Assembly: GCA_036565725.1 (NCBI GenBank)
Contig: DATCXQ010000684.1
Location: 1 to 19,977 of the forward strand
Reading direction: 5' to 3'
DNA from: JAJVID01 sp036565725
Lineage (GTDB): Bacteria > Acidobacteriota > Blastocatellia > RBC074
DNA: 19,977 nucleotides
The notes under the pieces were generated by a model that was not told where the DNA came from, ran no database searches, and saw only the letters and a program-made list of their open reading frames with translations. The position numbers and the translations under genes are program-made. This document shows, one piece after another, positions 6,445 to 14,169 of the stretch (position 1 is its first letter; each line of letters starts with the position of its first letter).

Positions 6445-8274
6445 TCAAATCTTCTCATCCGATCCGAACGGCCCGTCAGTTCCCGTCTTGCCAGATTTGA
6501 ACCAGAAATCGCTGCCCTTCTTGTATATTTCGTATGTGAGCGTGTAATTGGCAAATGGTATCCATTTCCCTCCGCATGCGGGACTGTTGTAGTCGTAAGT
6601 TTGAGCGACTGTGTATTTGTCAGCAGAAGGCGGCGTTCTGACCAGGCTTCTCGGATGGCGGTGAGTATCTTGCGCTAAGCCGCTCTCCGCCTTGAGGCCG
6701 GGCAATGCGGGTATTCTCTGGGTCTTGCCGCTTTCAGGAAGCTCTTTGCCGTCAGCCTTCCCAAAGGGAGGATTAGGTATCTTGCTGTAGGTAATCTCCT
6801 CGGTGACGAAACACCCCTTGAGATCCGACATCGTGCCCGTCGAGCTTCCCCACTCTACTTTCATTCGGTACCCGAAATCGAGATCCTTAGCTATTTGAGT
6901 GCTCTTGGGCTTGACTGGATGAACACAGGGAGCAGCGGCAGGAGCGGCAGACCCCGCCTGCTGTTTAACGGCTGCCCCTCCTGGTTCTTTAGTGTCATCA
7001 CACCGCTGCAGCCCCAGGCCGGACCTCAGACGGGGCATAGCGCTCCTGGTCACGTTCGCCAGCTTGCCCTTCATCCCACCCCATAGCGAGACTACCGCCT
7101 CTACAGCGGATTGGTCCGCTTCTTCTTCGAGCGCGCCATACTCAGTCCCGCCCTGTTTTAAAGGCGCCGCCGAAGGAGTTGCGGCGCCTTGCTGCGCCAC
7201 ATGCGCCAGCTCGTGCGCCAACAGCGCGTCGCCTATCATAGTGCCGGGCCGATACTCACCCGCCGCGAAGGTGACGTCACTGCCGATCGTGAAGGCGCGC
7301 GCGTTGAGAGACGACGACAAGGCGGCGGCCTTTCCGTCATTGTGCACTCGCACATGAGAGAAATCGTGCCCAAACGCCGTCTCCATTCGTGACCTCACTG
7401 TTCCATCAAGCGCCTGTCCCGAGCCGAGTTGAGCTTGTATCTGCCGCGGATCATCCGTCTCTCTAACTCCCCCCACCCGCGCTTTGGCAAAAACTTTATC
7501 CTCCATTCGTCCCTTTTCAGCAGGCACGACTGGAGCTCCGCCCGGGGCCGCGACGGCCGGCGTCGGGTTAGGCGTCGGGTTAGGCGTCGGGCCAGGCATC
7601 GGGCCCGCAAGTTCTGCCGGGACCCCTACGATCTGCCCCGTCGTGGCCCACGTCGCCACTCCTTGCCGCACTCTCTCACTCACTGCGGGTATATACGCCC
7701 GCGCCGTCTCCGCCCCGGCGACCTGCGGAACATACCGGCGAAGACCGCGCTCCAGCTGGCTGGCGCTCATCGTGCGGTAACGTTCAAACGCCTGCTCGAT
7801 GTAAGGACAACCCGCGGTGGAACGGCCCACTCGCGCCAGCTCGTCGTCAGCCGCCGCGCAGACCTCGGCGCGCAATTCGTCCAGAAACTCACTCTTGCGC
7901 ATCTGCCCCCGCGCCAACTCGCCTGCCTCATCTTCCGCAATCAGGCTGGCGGCCGAAGTAAACTCGGCAGCGACGGATTCCGGCGTTTCATCGCCAAGGG
8001 TCGGAGCGGGCGTTTCAGCGCCCTCGCTCCCTGCGGCTTGATTGGCGAAACGGTCGGCCACTTGCGCGAAGCTGTCTACGGGACGGTCGCCTGCGTCTTC
8101 ATCCTTCGCGGCGCGCGGCGTTTGGAGACGCGCCTGCGCTTTGCCGAAGTCGCGATCGGACGGCTCGCCACAAGCGCACTTGCGCTGTAACGACAGACTG
8201 CTCCGTGCCGCGGTGAAAGACTGCCTCGGCGTTGGCGCGCTATTAACTGAAGTTCGAGCTTGCTCGCGGATCAA
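6445..8274 (-). CDS. DUF4157 eCIS cargo/toxin candidate 3 (unknown C-terminal module)
   Basis: A 609-residue protein, third of three paralogues. Residues 28-37 carry the leader SLQRKCACG; residues 112-220 the shared helical domain (RKSEFLDELRAEV, GCPYIEQAFERYR); 223-239 a Pro-rich linker; 288-362 the DUF4157 domain with FGHDFSHVRVHNDG and the metallopeptidase-like HELAH at 354-358; then AMPRLRSGLGLQRC closes the shared part. Residues 426-609 are unlike the other paralogues and unrecognised, rich in Lys, Tyr and Gly. It lacks the second CxxC of the leader. The TTG at 8274 is chosen because it aligns with the paralogues' N-termini and has AGGGGGG seven bases upstream, four bases after the Lgt-like gene's stop. 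DUF4157 proteins recur in eCIS loci as likely cargo; the activity of this one is unknown. Confidence 0.9.
   Translation of the reverse strand: MIREQARTSVNSAPTPRQSFTAARSSLSLQRKCACGEPSDRDFGKAQARLQTPRAAKDEDAGDRPVDSFAQVADRFANQAAGSEGAETPAPTLGDETPESVAAEFTSAASLIAEDEAGELARGQMRKSEFLDELRAEVCAAADDELARVGRSTAGCPYIEQAFERYRTMSASQLERGLRRYVPQVAGAETARAYIPAVSERVRQGVATWATTGQIVGVPAELAGPMPGPTPNPTPNPTPAVAAPGGAPVVPAEKGRMEDKVFAKARVGGVRETDDPRQIQAQLGSGQALDGTVRSRMETAFGHDFSHVRVHNDGKAAALSSSLNARAFTIGSDVTFAAGEYRPGTMIGDALLAHELAHVAQQGAATPSAAPLKQGGTEYGALEEEADQSAVEAVVSLWGGMKGKLANVTRSAMPRLRSGLGLQRCDDTKEPGGAAVKQQAGSAAPAAAPCVHPVKPKSTQIAKDLDFGYRMKVEWGSSTGTMSDLKGCFVTEEITYSKIPNPPFGKADGKELPESGKTQRIPALPGLKAESGLAQDTHRHPRSLVRTPPSADKYTVAQTYDYNSPACGGKWIPFANYTLTYEIYKKGSDFWFKSGKTGTDGPFGSDEKI
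7559..7606 (-). repeat. 12-base tandem repeat encoding a Pro-rich linker
   Basis: Four tandem copies of a 12-base unit (ggcgtcgggtta twice exactly, then two diverged copies) encode the P-N-P-T/P-G-P-T linker at about residues 223-239 of the third DUF4157 protein, between its helical domain and the DUF4157 domain. Confidence 0.8.
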
Positions 8275-8278
8275 CTGG

Positions 8279-9562
8279 TCACCCCCCTTCGCTTACAGGG
8301 CGAATCAATAGATGAAATACATCTCGATTTCCTTTAAGGAACTCCCCATCGTCGCTCGCCCGATTTAGTTGAACTATGAGCCGCGCAACTATGCGCGCTA
8401 CCTCCTCCGTCATCCCTCCATCACTATAAGAGAGCGTATAGTGGCAAATATCGCCCGCCGCTTCCCTGACTTTGCCTGCTGAAATTTGAACGCCCAGCGA
8501 CGTGCAGGCGATGCGCAGGCGCACGCTAACAGAATCCCTGGGAGGCATGACTGTCCATCGGCCGGCAGCCTTTGTTTCGGCCGCCAAATCCGAGACATGT
8601 TTCAGCGCCTCGGCCATTTCCCTGACGTGGCGCGGGTGAAGTAGCCGGTGTTTGGCCGTCCTTCTGAAACGTCGCGCCAGGCTGACGGCGGCCATCGCAA
8701 GCGCCAAACACGCGGTCGCCGCGACGTGCCATAAATGAAGAGGAAGAACGCCCGCCGTCTCCGCCCACACCACGCCGCACATCAGCAGTAGCGAGATCCA
8801 CTGCGGTTGCGAGAAGCCCCACAGATAAGAGCGGTCCGGGTCGCCGCGCAGAAACTCGAAGCAGAAGCGCCCCAGGTCGTATGTGACGACGTACCAGGCC
8901 AGCGCCGCCCCAGCCGGACGGCCGTTTAGAACAAATGTGGCGCCTGTCGCGACGATGCAAAAGACCCAGAGCGATTCCACGGCCTGAACCGGGAATAGCC
9001 GCACGCCGACGAAGTAAGGCGTGAAACCTGCGTCGGCATGTTCTTTGCGATAACAGACGCCCCAGCGATGAGGCCGCCCGTGGCAGCAGCCGACCATCAG
9101 GCATCCGACGCGACCACAGACCAGGAACCCGCCGACGCACAAGATAGTCACATCGAGATAGGGCAAAATCGGCTGGCGTAAGAGCCATAACAAGAACGCC
9201 GCAGCCACCATCACGGCTATTTCGTGATGATAGTAAATGATCCGTTCTTCGCCGGTAATGATTTTGGTGGCCATTACCAGGCCGAAGAACGTCAAGATTG
9301 AAGCCAGGGCGATTCCGATCATCACCAACTGCGAGCGACCCGCATGCGACGCCAGTGTAATCGCCAGCAGGACGGCGATGGCCGCCCCCGCGCAGCCACA
9401 GACTTGAAACGTAGGCCATGACCTGTTGAACAGGCGGACTTCCGGACAGGCCAGCCTGTCAAGCCAAACATCGAACCTCACCATCTTCACCTGAGGCGCT
9501 TGGATAATCGGAGTCGAGTTATTGACCGCGCTGTTTGTCATAACCGCATCGGAATCAGGCAT
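8279..9562 (-). CDS. Lgt-like polytopic membrane protein (divergent prolipoprotein diacylglyceryl transferase family)
   Basis: A 427-residue integral membrane protein. About seven hydrophobic segments lie between residues 54 and 297. Lgt-type landmarks occur in order: GRVGCLMVGCCHGRPHRWGV (150-169), matching the Lgt signature GRxGNFxNxExxGRPT..WG but with Asn replaced by Cys; PVQAVESLW (191-199), matching PSQLYEAL; and RFCFEFLRGDPDRSYLWGF (232-250), matching EFFRxPD. The His-Gly-Gly-Leu loop of genuine Lgt is not seen. Residues 300-427 are a soluble extension without a recognised family. True Lgt moves diacylglycerol from phosphatidylglycerol to lipobox cysteines; whether this protein does is unproven. 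The ATG at 9562 overlaps the previous gene by eight bases, so it is coupled to cargo gene 2. It may modify cargo or membranes, or protect the producer. Confidence 0.85.
   Translation of the reverse strand: MPDSDAVMTNSAVNNSTPIIQAPQVKMVRFDVWLDRLACPEVRLFNRSWPTFQVCGCAGAAIAVLLAITLASHAGRSQLVMIGIALASILTFFGLVMATKIITGEERIIYYHHEIAVMVAAAFLLWLLRQPILPYLDVTILCVGGFLVCGRVGCLMVGCCHGRPHRWGVCYRKEHADAGFTPYFVGVRLFPVQAVESLWVFCIVATGATFVLNGRPAGAALAWYVVTYDLGRFCFEFLRGDPDRSYLWGFSQPQWISLLLMCGVVWAETAGVLPLHLWHVAATACLALAMAAVSLARRFRRTAKHRLLHPRHVREMAEALKHVSDLAAETKAAGRWTVMPPRDSVSVRLRIACTSLGVQISAGKVREAAGDICHYTLSYSDGGMTEEVARIVARLIVQLNRASDDGEFLKGNRDVFHLLIRPVSEGG
8282..8288 (-). promoter_or_regulatory. Ribosome binding site for the TTG start at 8274
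   Basis: AGGGGGG on the minus strand, inside the last codons of the Lgt-like gene, seven bases before the TTG. It supports a non-ATG start coupled to termination of the upstream gene. Confidence 0.6.
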
Positions 9563-11489
9563 TGTTGTAAATGATCTTGCACTGGGAATCGTCAAGATCA
9601 GACGCCGTCCTGCCCGGCGCAAACATCAAGTTTTTCTTGTCTGACGGGTTGTCGATTCCTTTGTGCTCGCCGCTATTTAGCAGGATGTGCCCTAATTCGT
9701 GCGCCAGGGTGTCTTTCAGGGCGTCGTTCCTGACCACAACATGATTGAGGTAAGGTTCCTGATCCCCAATGGAGCAGTAGGGAGGCGAACTGTAGGCAAG
9801 CGCGTCTGAAGGAGTGAAGGTTTCCACGTAGAAAGCGCGCATGCGGCTAGAGAGACTGTACTCGCTCTTTGCGCCGTCAAACATCGCCTTTTCCTCGGCA
9901 TGCACTCCGCCACAACTGCTATCTCGTTTCAAGTCCGTGTCGCCGCCGAGCCAGGTGTCTGATAATTTCTTAGGAGGGTCATTTGACACTGTTTCGTCTT
10001 TCACTTTTATAAATTGCACACAGCATTTCTTGTATATCTTGTTGGCTTCTTCGAGGTCGGTCGCCGGTGTGCGCGACGACCCCCGCAACTTAATCAGATC
10101 GATCGTAATGGTCTTATCGCCCTCCGAGCAGGTCTCCTTTTTGCTCGGACATCGCTGTAATTTCAGCCCGGATTTCAGGCGCGGCATGGCGTTTTGGGCG
10201 ATGTTAGTCACTACCTCCTTGGCCCCGCCCCACAAAGAGACCACCGCTCCCACGGCTGCGTTGTCAGCGTCCTCTTCCAGCCTGTTGTATTCAGCTCCGC
10301 CCTGTGGCAGCGGCCCTGCCGCCGAAACGGCGCCTCCCTGCTGCACGACATGCGCCAACTCATGCGCCAGCAACGCGTCTCCCACCAGCGTTCCCGGTTG
10401 ATATTCCCCGGCCCCGAACGCGATGTCGCTGCCGATCGTGAACGCGCGGGCGCTCAAATTCGCGGCGAACCCTGCGGCGGAGCCATTCGTGTGCACACGC
10501 ACGCGGGAAAAGTCATGGCCGAAGGCCGACTCCATTCTCGATCTCACACTGCCGTCGAGCGCGTGGCCCGAATTCAACTGGGCTTGTATCGCCTGCGGAT
10601 CGGCGTCTCTTGGGCCGCCCTCGCGCCCTTTAAACAGGATACTGCCGGCCCCCGCGGCGGCGGCCCCCGCGAGCGCCTCGACTGAAATGCCCTCCGGCAC
10701 GCCCGTGATTCGTCCTGTCCTGGCCCACACGGCCACTGCCTGGCGCACCCTCTCACTCGCTATCGGTATGTAGTCCCGCGCCGCCGTCGCGCCGGCCGCT
10801 TCCGGCGCATACAGGCGAAGAGCGCGTTCCAGTTGGCCGCCGCTGAAATTGCGATAACGCTCAAACGCCTGCTCGATGTAGGGACAGCCCTCGGTCGATC
10901 GCCCCACTCGCGCTAACTCGGCGTCGGCCGCCGCGCGCACAGCGGCGCGCAACTCTTCCAGGAACTCGCTCTTGCGCAGTTGCCCCTGGCCGATTTCCTG
11001 CGCATCGTCTTCCACAATCATTCCAGCGGCGCCGGTTTCCACAGGCGCGGCAGGTTCATGCATCGCCTCGGCCGGGACCGCGCCTGGCGTTTGCGTCTCC
11101 TCAGCCCCGGCGGATTGAGCTGAAATCGCCGCGCCATCGCCGGGCATTTGCTGAGTCGGCGTCGCGGCGCCAGGCATCTGAATTCCCTGCGGCGCGCGGG
11201 TATGCACTTGCACCCGGCTGAAATCGTGGCCGAAGCCGAGATCAACACTTGCGCGTGAGCCGGTGTCTGAGACTGTCGCCAGCGCGTTCAGCAGGTTTGA
11301 AGACCCGGCCCGGTCAATGGAATAGCGTTGCAACGTGAGCCGGTTCTTGCCGCACTCCTTGCAGTCGCCGGCCAGCCCCTGCGAGGCGCCGCAAGCGCAC
11401 TTGAGCTGTAACGAACTGCCCCGCGTTGTGGCGCCGGACGGCTTCGGCGATGGCGTGATATTCACTTGAGCTTGCGCTTGCTGACTCAT
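9555..11489 (-). CDS. DUF4157 eCIS cargo/toxin candidate 2 with C-terminal zinc metallopeptidase module
   Basis: A 644-residue paralogue. Leader with SLQLKCACG and a second CKEC pair (residues 27-47); a degenerate extra copy of the DUF4157 opening, FGHDFSRVQVHT, at 86-97; the shared helical domain at 157-266; the full DUF4157 domain at 310-386 with HELAH at 376-380; junction AMPRLKSGLKLQRC ending at 447. The C-terminal module (448-644) has LAHELGHILLNSGEHKG: HExxH at 597-601 with a further His at 609, and NLM at 620-622 that could be a Met-turn. This looks like a metzincin-type zinc protease, with the third His two residues later than in HExxHxxGxxH. Eight cysteines suggest disulfides. The ATG overlaps the orphan module's stop (ATGA). 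The protease role is inferred from motif; the target is unknown. Confidence 0.9.
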   Translation of the reverse strand: MSQQAQAQVNITPSPKPSGATTRGSSLQLKCACGASQGLAGDCKECGKNRLTLQRYSIDRAGSSNLLNALATVSDTGSRASVDLGFGHDFSRVQVHTRAPQGIQMPGAATPTQQMPGDGAAISAQSAGAEETQTPGAVPAEAMHEPAAPVETGAAGMIVEDDAQEIGQGQLRKSEFLEELRAAVRAAADAELARVGRSTEGCPYIEQAFERYRNFSGGQLERALRLYAPEAAGATAARDYIPIASERVRQAVAVWARTGRITGVPEGISVEALAGAAAAGAGSILFKGREGGPRDADPQAIQAQLNSGHALDGSVRSRMESAFGHDFSRVRVHTNGSAAGFAANLSARAFTIGSDIAFGAGEYQPGTLVGDALLAHELAHVVQQGGAVSAAGPLPQGGAEYNRLEEDADNAAVGAVVSLWGGAKEVVTNIAQNAMPRLKSGLKLQRCPSKKETCSEGDKTITIDLIKLRGSSRTPATDLEEANKIYKKCCVQFIKVKDETVSNDPPKKLSDTWLGGDTDLKRDSSCGGVHAEEKAMFDGAKSEYSLSSRMRAFYVETFTPSDALAYSSPPYCSIGDQEPYLNHVVVRNDALKDTLAHELGHILLNSGEHKGIDNPSDKKNLMFAPGRTASDLDDSQCKIIYNNA

Positions 11490-11824
11490 CTCGCATCCAT
11501 TGTGAACCAGGCGTAACAGTCTGCGATCTTGACTTTCATATCCGCCTCGCGCAGGTATCGGCTTTCACCTTTATAGAACTCGCTGCCGGCAGGGAAAATT
11601 TGACCCGTGCCCGGGCAGCCTGCGTGAGCATACTCGTGGATCATAGTTCTCAGCCAATCCCCTCCCGGCAAATACCGTTCTCCTCGTTGGGCCGAAGCCT
11701 GATGCTGGCCGCAGAAGTGAATATAAATATGTTCGGAAGGGGCGCAGGTAGGAGAGGTGGTCGCTCTTACCGCTCCACTCCTGCACATAGGGTCCTCGTC
11801 CGAACTGCGGCAGACGAATGTCAC
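11486..11824 (-). CDS. Orphan M35-like metallopeptidase module (left-behind toxin tip candidate)
   Basis: A 112-residue reading frame with a GTG at 11824, preceded by AAGG seven bases upstream. It looks like only the end of a secreted peptidase domain: CRSSDEDPMC, EHIYIHFCGQHQ, RTMIHEYAHAGC (HExxH at 63-67) and ADCYAWF near the end, an order reminiscent of peptidase M35/lysine-specific metallo-endopeptidase domains found at the C-termini of DUF4157 proteins. It has no DUF4157 domain and no leader. The same frame continues upstream past a TAA at 11834-11836 for 19 more codons into the end of cargo gene 1. Its stop overlaps the ATG of cargo gene 2 (ATGA), as a former full-length gene's end would. 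It may be a remnant, or a short expressed protein; both remain possible. Confidence 0.7.
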   Translation of the reverse strand: MTFVCRSSDEDPMCRSGAVRATTSPTCAPSEHIYIHFCGQHQASAQRGERYLPGGDWLRTMIHEYAHAGCPGTGQIFPAGSEFYKGESRYLREADMKVKIADCYAWFTMDAR

Positions 11825-11883
11825 CCGGGAGCCTTAACGCGAAGGCATGAAGGCCGGCTTTGCTGATACGGCTGTCGCCTGCG

Positions 11884-13854
11884 TTACTTCCATTTCACAT
11901 TCCGTGGGGCTTTGTCACCGGCGAGGTCGAGCGTCTTTTCGCCGGTAACAATTGACCTCTTCTGGCATTTATCCCAGACCTCGTGCTGAAAGACCCAGTG
12001 TAATTCTAAATATTTACCCGTCAGGCCCGACCATTGTGGTTTATCGGTGTAACTCCACTTGCAAGCGTCGGGATCATTGTCCCCGATGCAATTGGTATAT
12101 TCCTGGGTGAACTTGTCCTCGTTCATCACAAGGACATTCCCACAGGAATCGACCGCAAATTCCTTGTCCGCCGTCGGGCTTCCCCGGCGGTAATAACCTT
12201 TGACCCAATGGCGATATACCCCGCAATCACAGGAACACTCCTTATCTCCCTCATTACCCGTATTCAGTCCCTCGAACTTGATCTCCTGATTGGCTTGGTA
12301 GCCGTCGTCGTTATCCACCTTAACCGAATAAGCCTCTTTGAAACTTCCCGACTTGAGGCAGAAGGCGTAGTCCTTGCACCGTTGCAGTCTCAATCCCGAC
12401 TTCAAGCGGGGCATGGCGTTGGCGGCGATCTTTGCCAACCCTCCTCTCGCTTTGCTCCAAAGAGAAACGACGGCGCCGGCGGCGGACGCGTCGGCGTCCT
12501 CTTCCAAACCGTCGTACGCCGCATCATTCGTCCTCTTCGGCGCAACCGAGGTATGCGCGCCCCCTTGCTGAACCACGTGGGCCAGTTCGTGCGCGATGAG
12601 CGCGTCGCCGATCGGGGTCTCCGGCCGGTATTCTCCTGCGCCGAAAGCCACGTCGCTCCCGATGGTGAAGGCGCGCGCGCGAAGCCCTGAAGAGAGTTCG
12701 GCCGCTTTGGCGTCCGTATGCACGCGGACCCGCGAGAAGTCATAGCCGAAGGCCGACTCCATCCGCGATTTCACTCTGCCGTCGAGCGAGCGGCCCGAAC
12801 CGAGTTGAGCTTGGATCGCCGCAGGGTTCCCCGCCTCTCTCGCTCCTCCGTCCTGTCCCTTGAACTGGATATTGCTCGACGTCGAAGCGGCGCCTTCGGA
12901 TACCTTGCTCGGACTCGCTTCTGACGAAGCGGCCATTTCCTCTTCCGGCGCCCCCGTGATCTTGCCGGTCGTCGCCCACACGGCCACCGCCCGCCGCACC
13001 CTATCGCTCGCTATCGGTATGTAGTCACGCGCCGCCGTCGCGCCCGCGGCCTCCGGCGCGTACCGCCGAAGACCGCGCTCCAGTTGGACGCCGCTGAGCG
13101 CGCGGTAGCGCTCGAACGCCCGCTCGATGTAGGGACAACCTTCTGTAGAGCGTCCCGCCGCCGCCAACTCGGCGTCAGCCGCCGCGCAGACCGCCGCGCG
13201 CAACTCGTCCAGAAACTCGCTCTTGCGCATCTGTTCAGGACCGATTTCGCCCGCTTCATCTTCCACGATCAATCCGGCAGGGGCGGTCTCTTCTGTCGTG
13301 GCCGTGTCGGCCGGATCGGGAGTCGGGGCGACATCAGGAGCCGCCGCAACTTCCTCATCGACCTGCCGCTGGATCAGCGGCTGTGTGCGAGATAAATCCG
13401 CAGAGGGTTGATTCCCTTCGACTCCTGACGCCGCAGCTCCTGGCACTGAGGACGCGCGCATCACCTGCTCGGCGGCGCGGTCCGCCTCCGCTTCGCTCCG
13501 GTCGCCCGGCTGACTGACGGCGCCATCGCCGGTCGTTCCGACAGGCAACGGGGCGACTACACGCAACTGGCCAAAGTGGTGTCCCGCCCCAAATCGAGCG
13601 ACAGCGCCCGAATCCGAAAGCGACGTTGACCCGGCAGGCCCTGCGGGAGAAGGTAATAGGCCGGACGGCGCCCGGCGATCAGTCGAATAGCGATTTATGG
13701 TCAAGCGCTTTTCCTGACACCCTTCGCATTCGCCGGACATACCGGCGGAGCCGCCGCAAGCGCACTTACGCTGTAACGACACGCCCTGCGCCGCAATGGA
13801 TGACAGCTTCGGCGCCGGCGCAATATTTACCTGAGTTTGCGCTTGCTGGTTCAC
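11884..13854 (-). CDS. DUF4157 eCIS cargo/toxin candidate 1 (cysteine-rich C-terminal module)
   Basis: A 656-residue protein, first of the three paralogues. Order: leader SLQRKCACG with CEGC (residues 27-46); SQPGDRSEAEADRAAEQVMRA at 114-134, a motif common at the front of DUF4157 proteins; LIQRQ at 160-164; shared helical domain at 195-305; DUF4157 domain at 357-432 with FGYDFSRVRVHTD and HELAH at 422-426; junction AMPRLKSGLRLQRC ending at 493. The module after it (494-656) is unrecognised, polar, and has eight cysteines including CSCDC at 540-544, suggesting a disulfide- or metal-stabilised extracellular fold. The start is GTG at 13854, chosen by alignment with the paralogues' MxQQAQxQVN; AAAGGA lies about twelve bases upstream. 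It follows the 85-residue gene by 61 bases. Likely eCIS cargo. Confidence 0.9.
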   Translation of the reverse strand: MNQQAQTQVNIAPAPKLSSIAAQGVSLQRKCACGGSAGMSGECEGCQEKRLTINRYSTDRRAPSGLLPSPAGPAGSTSLSDSGAVARFGAGHHFGQLRVVAPLPVGTTGDGAVSQPGDRSEAEADRAAEQVMRASSVPGAAASGVEGNQPSADLSRTQPLIQRQVDEEVAAAPDVAPTPDPADTATTEETAPAGLIVEDEAGEIGPEQMRKSEFLDELRAAVCAAADAELAAAGRSTEGCPYIERAFERYRALSGVQLERGLRRYAPEAAGATAARDYIPIASDRVRRAVAVWATTGKITGAPEEEMAASSEASPSKVSEGAASTSSNIQFKGQDGGAREAGNPAAIQAQLGSGRSLDGRVKSRMESAFGYDFSRVRVHTDAKAAELSSGLRARAFTIGSDVAFGAGEYRPETPIGDALIAHELAHVVQQGGAHTSVAPKRTNDAAYDGLEEDADASAAGAVVSLWSKARGGLAKIAANAMPRLKSGLRLQRCKDYAFCLKSGSFKEAYSVKVDNDDGYQANQEIKFEGLNTGNEGDKECSCDCGVYRHWVKGYYRRGSPTADKEFAVDSCGNVLVMNEDKFTQEYTNCIGDNDPDACKWSYTDKPQWSGLTGKYLELHWVFQHEVWDKCQKRSIVTGEKTLDLAGDKAPRNVKWK

Positions 13855-13915
13855 AGGCGATTAATTCCTTTCCGCGGCGGAGACGCGGCTTTCAGTCGGG
13901 ATCCGAGCCGGCTGC

Positions 13916-14169
13916 TCATTTCAGTCCTCCATATAGGTTCTGCGCTATCCCGGCGCCAATCGTCTCCGCACTGGCGGCGCGCGGCGACTCGAAAGTCCCG
14001 CCGTCCAAATAACCTCTCTCTGCGCTCTGCGCCAACGGCGCAGGCGCGCCCTGTTCGGCGAACAATCGCTGAAGCTCGCGCTCGACCGCCTCGCCAATGC
14101 GGTAACGGTCGCCCGGCGCAAAGCCATGCAACACTAACTCCTCGATATGTAATTCGACGTTCGCCGGCC

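Noticed and set aside
8279..9562. Housekeeping prolipoprotein diacylglyceryl transferase (lgt)
   Set aside because: The signature Asn is replaced, the His-Gly-Gly loop is not seen, and there is a large C-terminal extension, so only 'Lgt-like' is supported.
11571..11883. Alternative frame for the orphan module (reading GDIRLPQFG...VQEWSGKS) and a frameshift joining it to the HEYAH frame
   Set aside because: It is open and has fair codon use upstream, but the HEYAH frame itself extends over CRSSDEDPMC and IYIHFC, which fit the peptidase better, and no shift is required to explain it. A TAA in that frame is noted instead.
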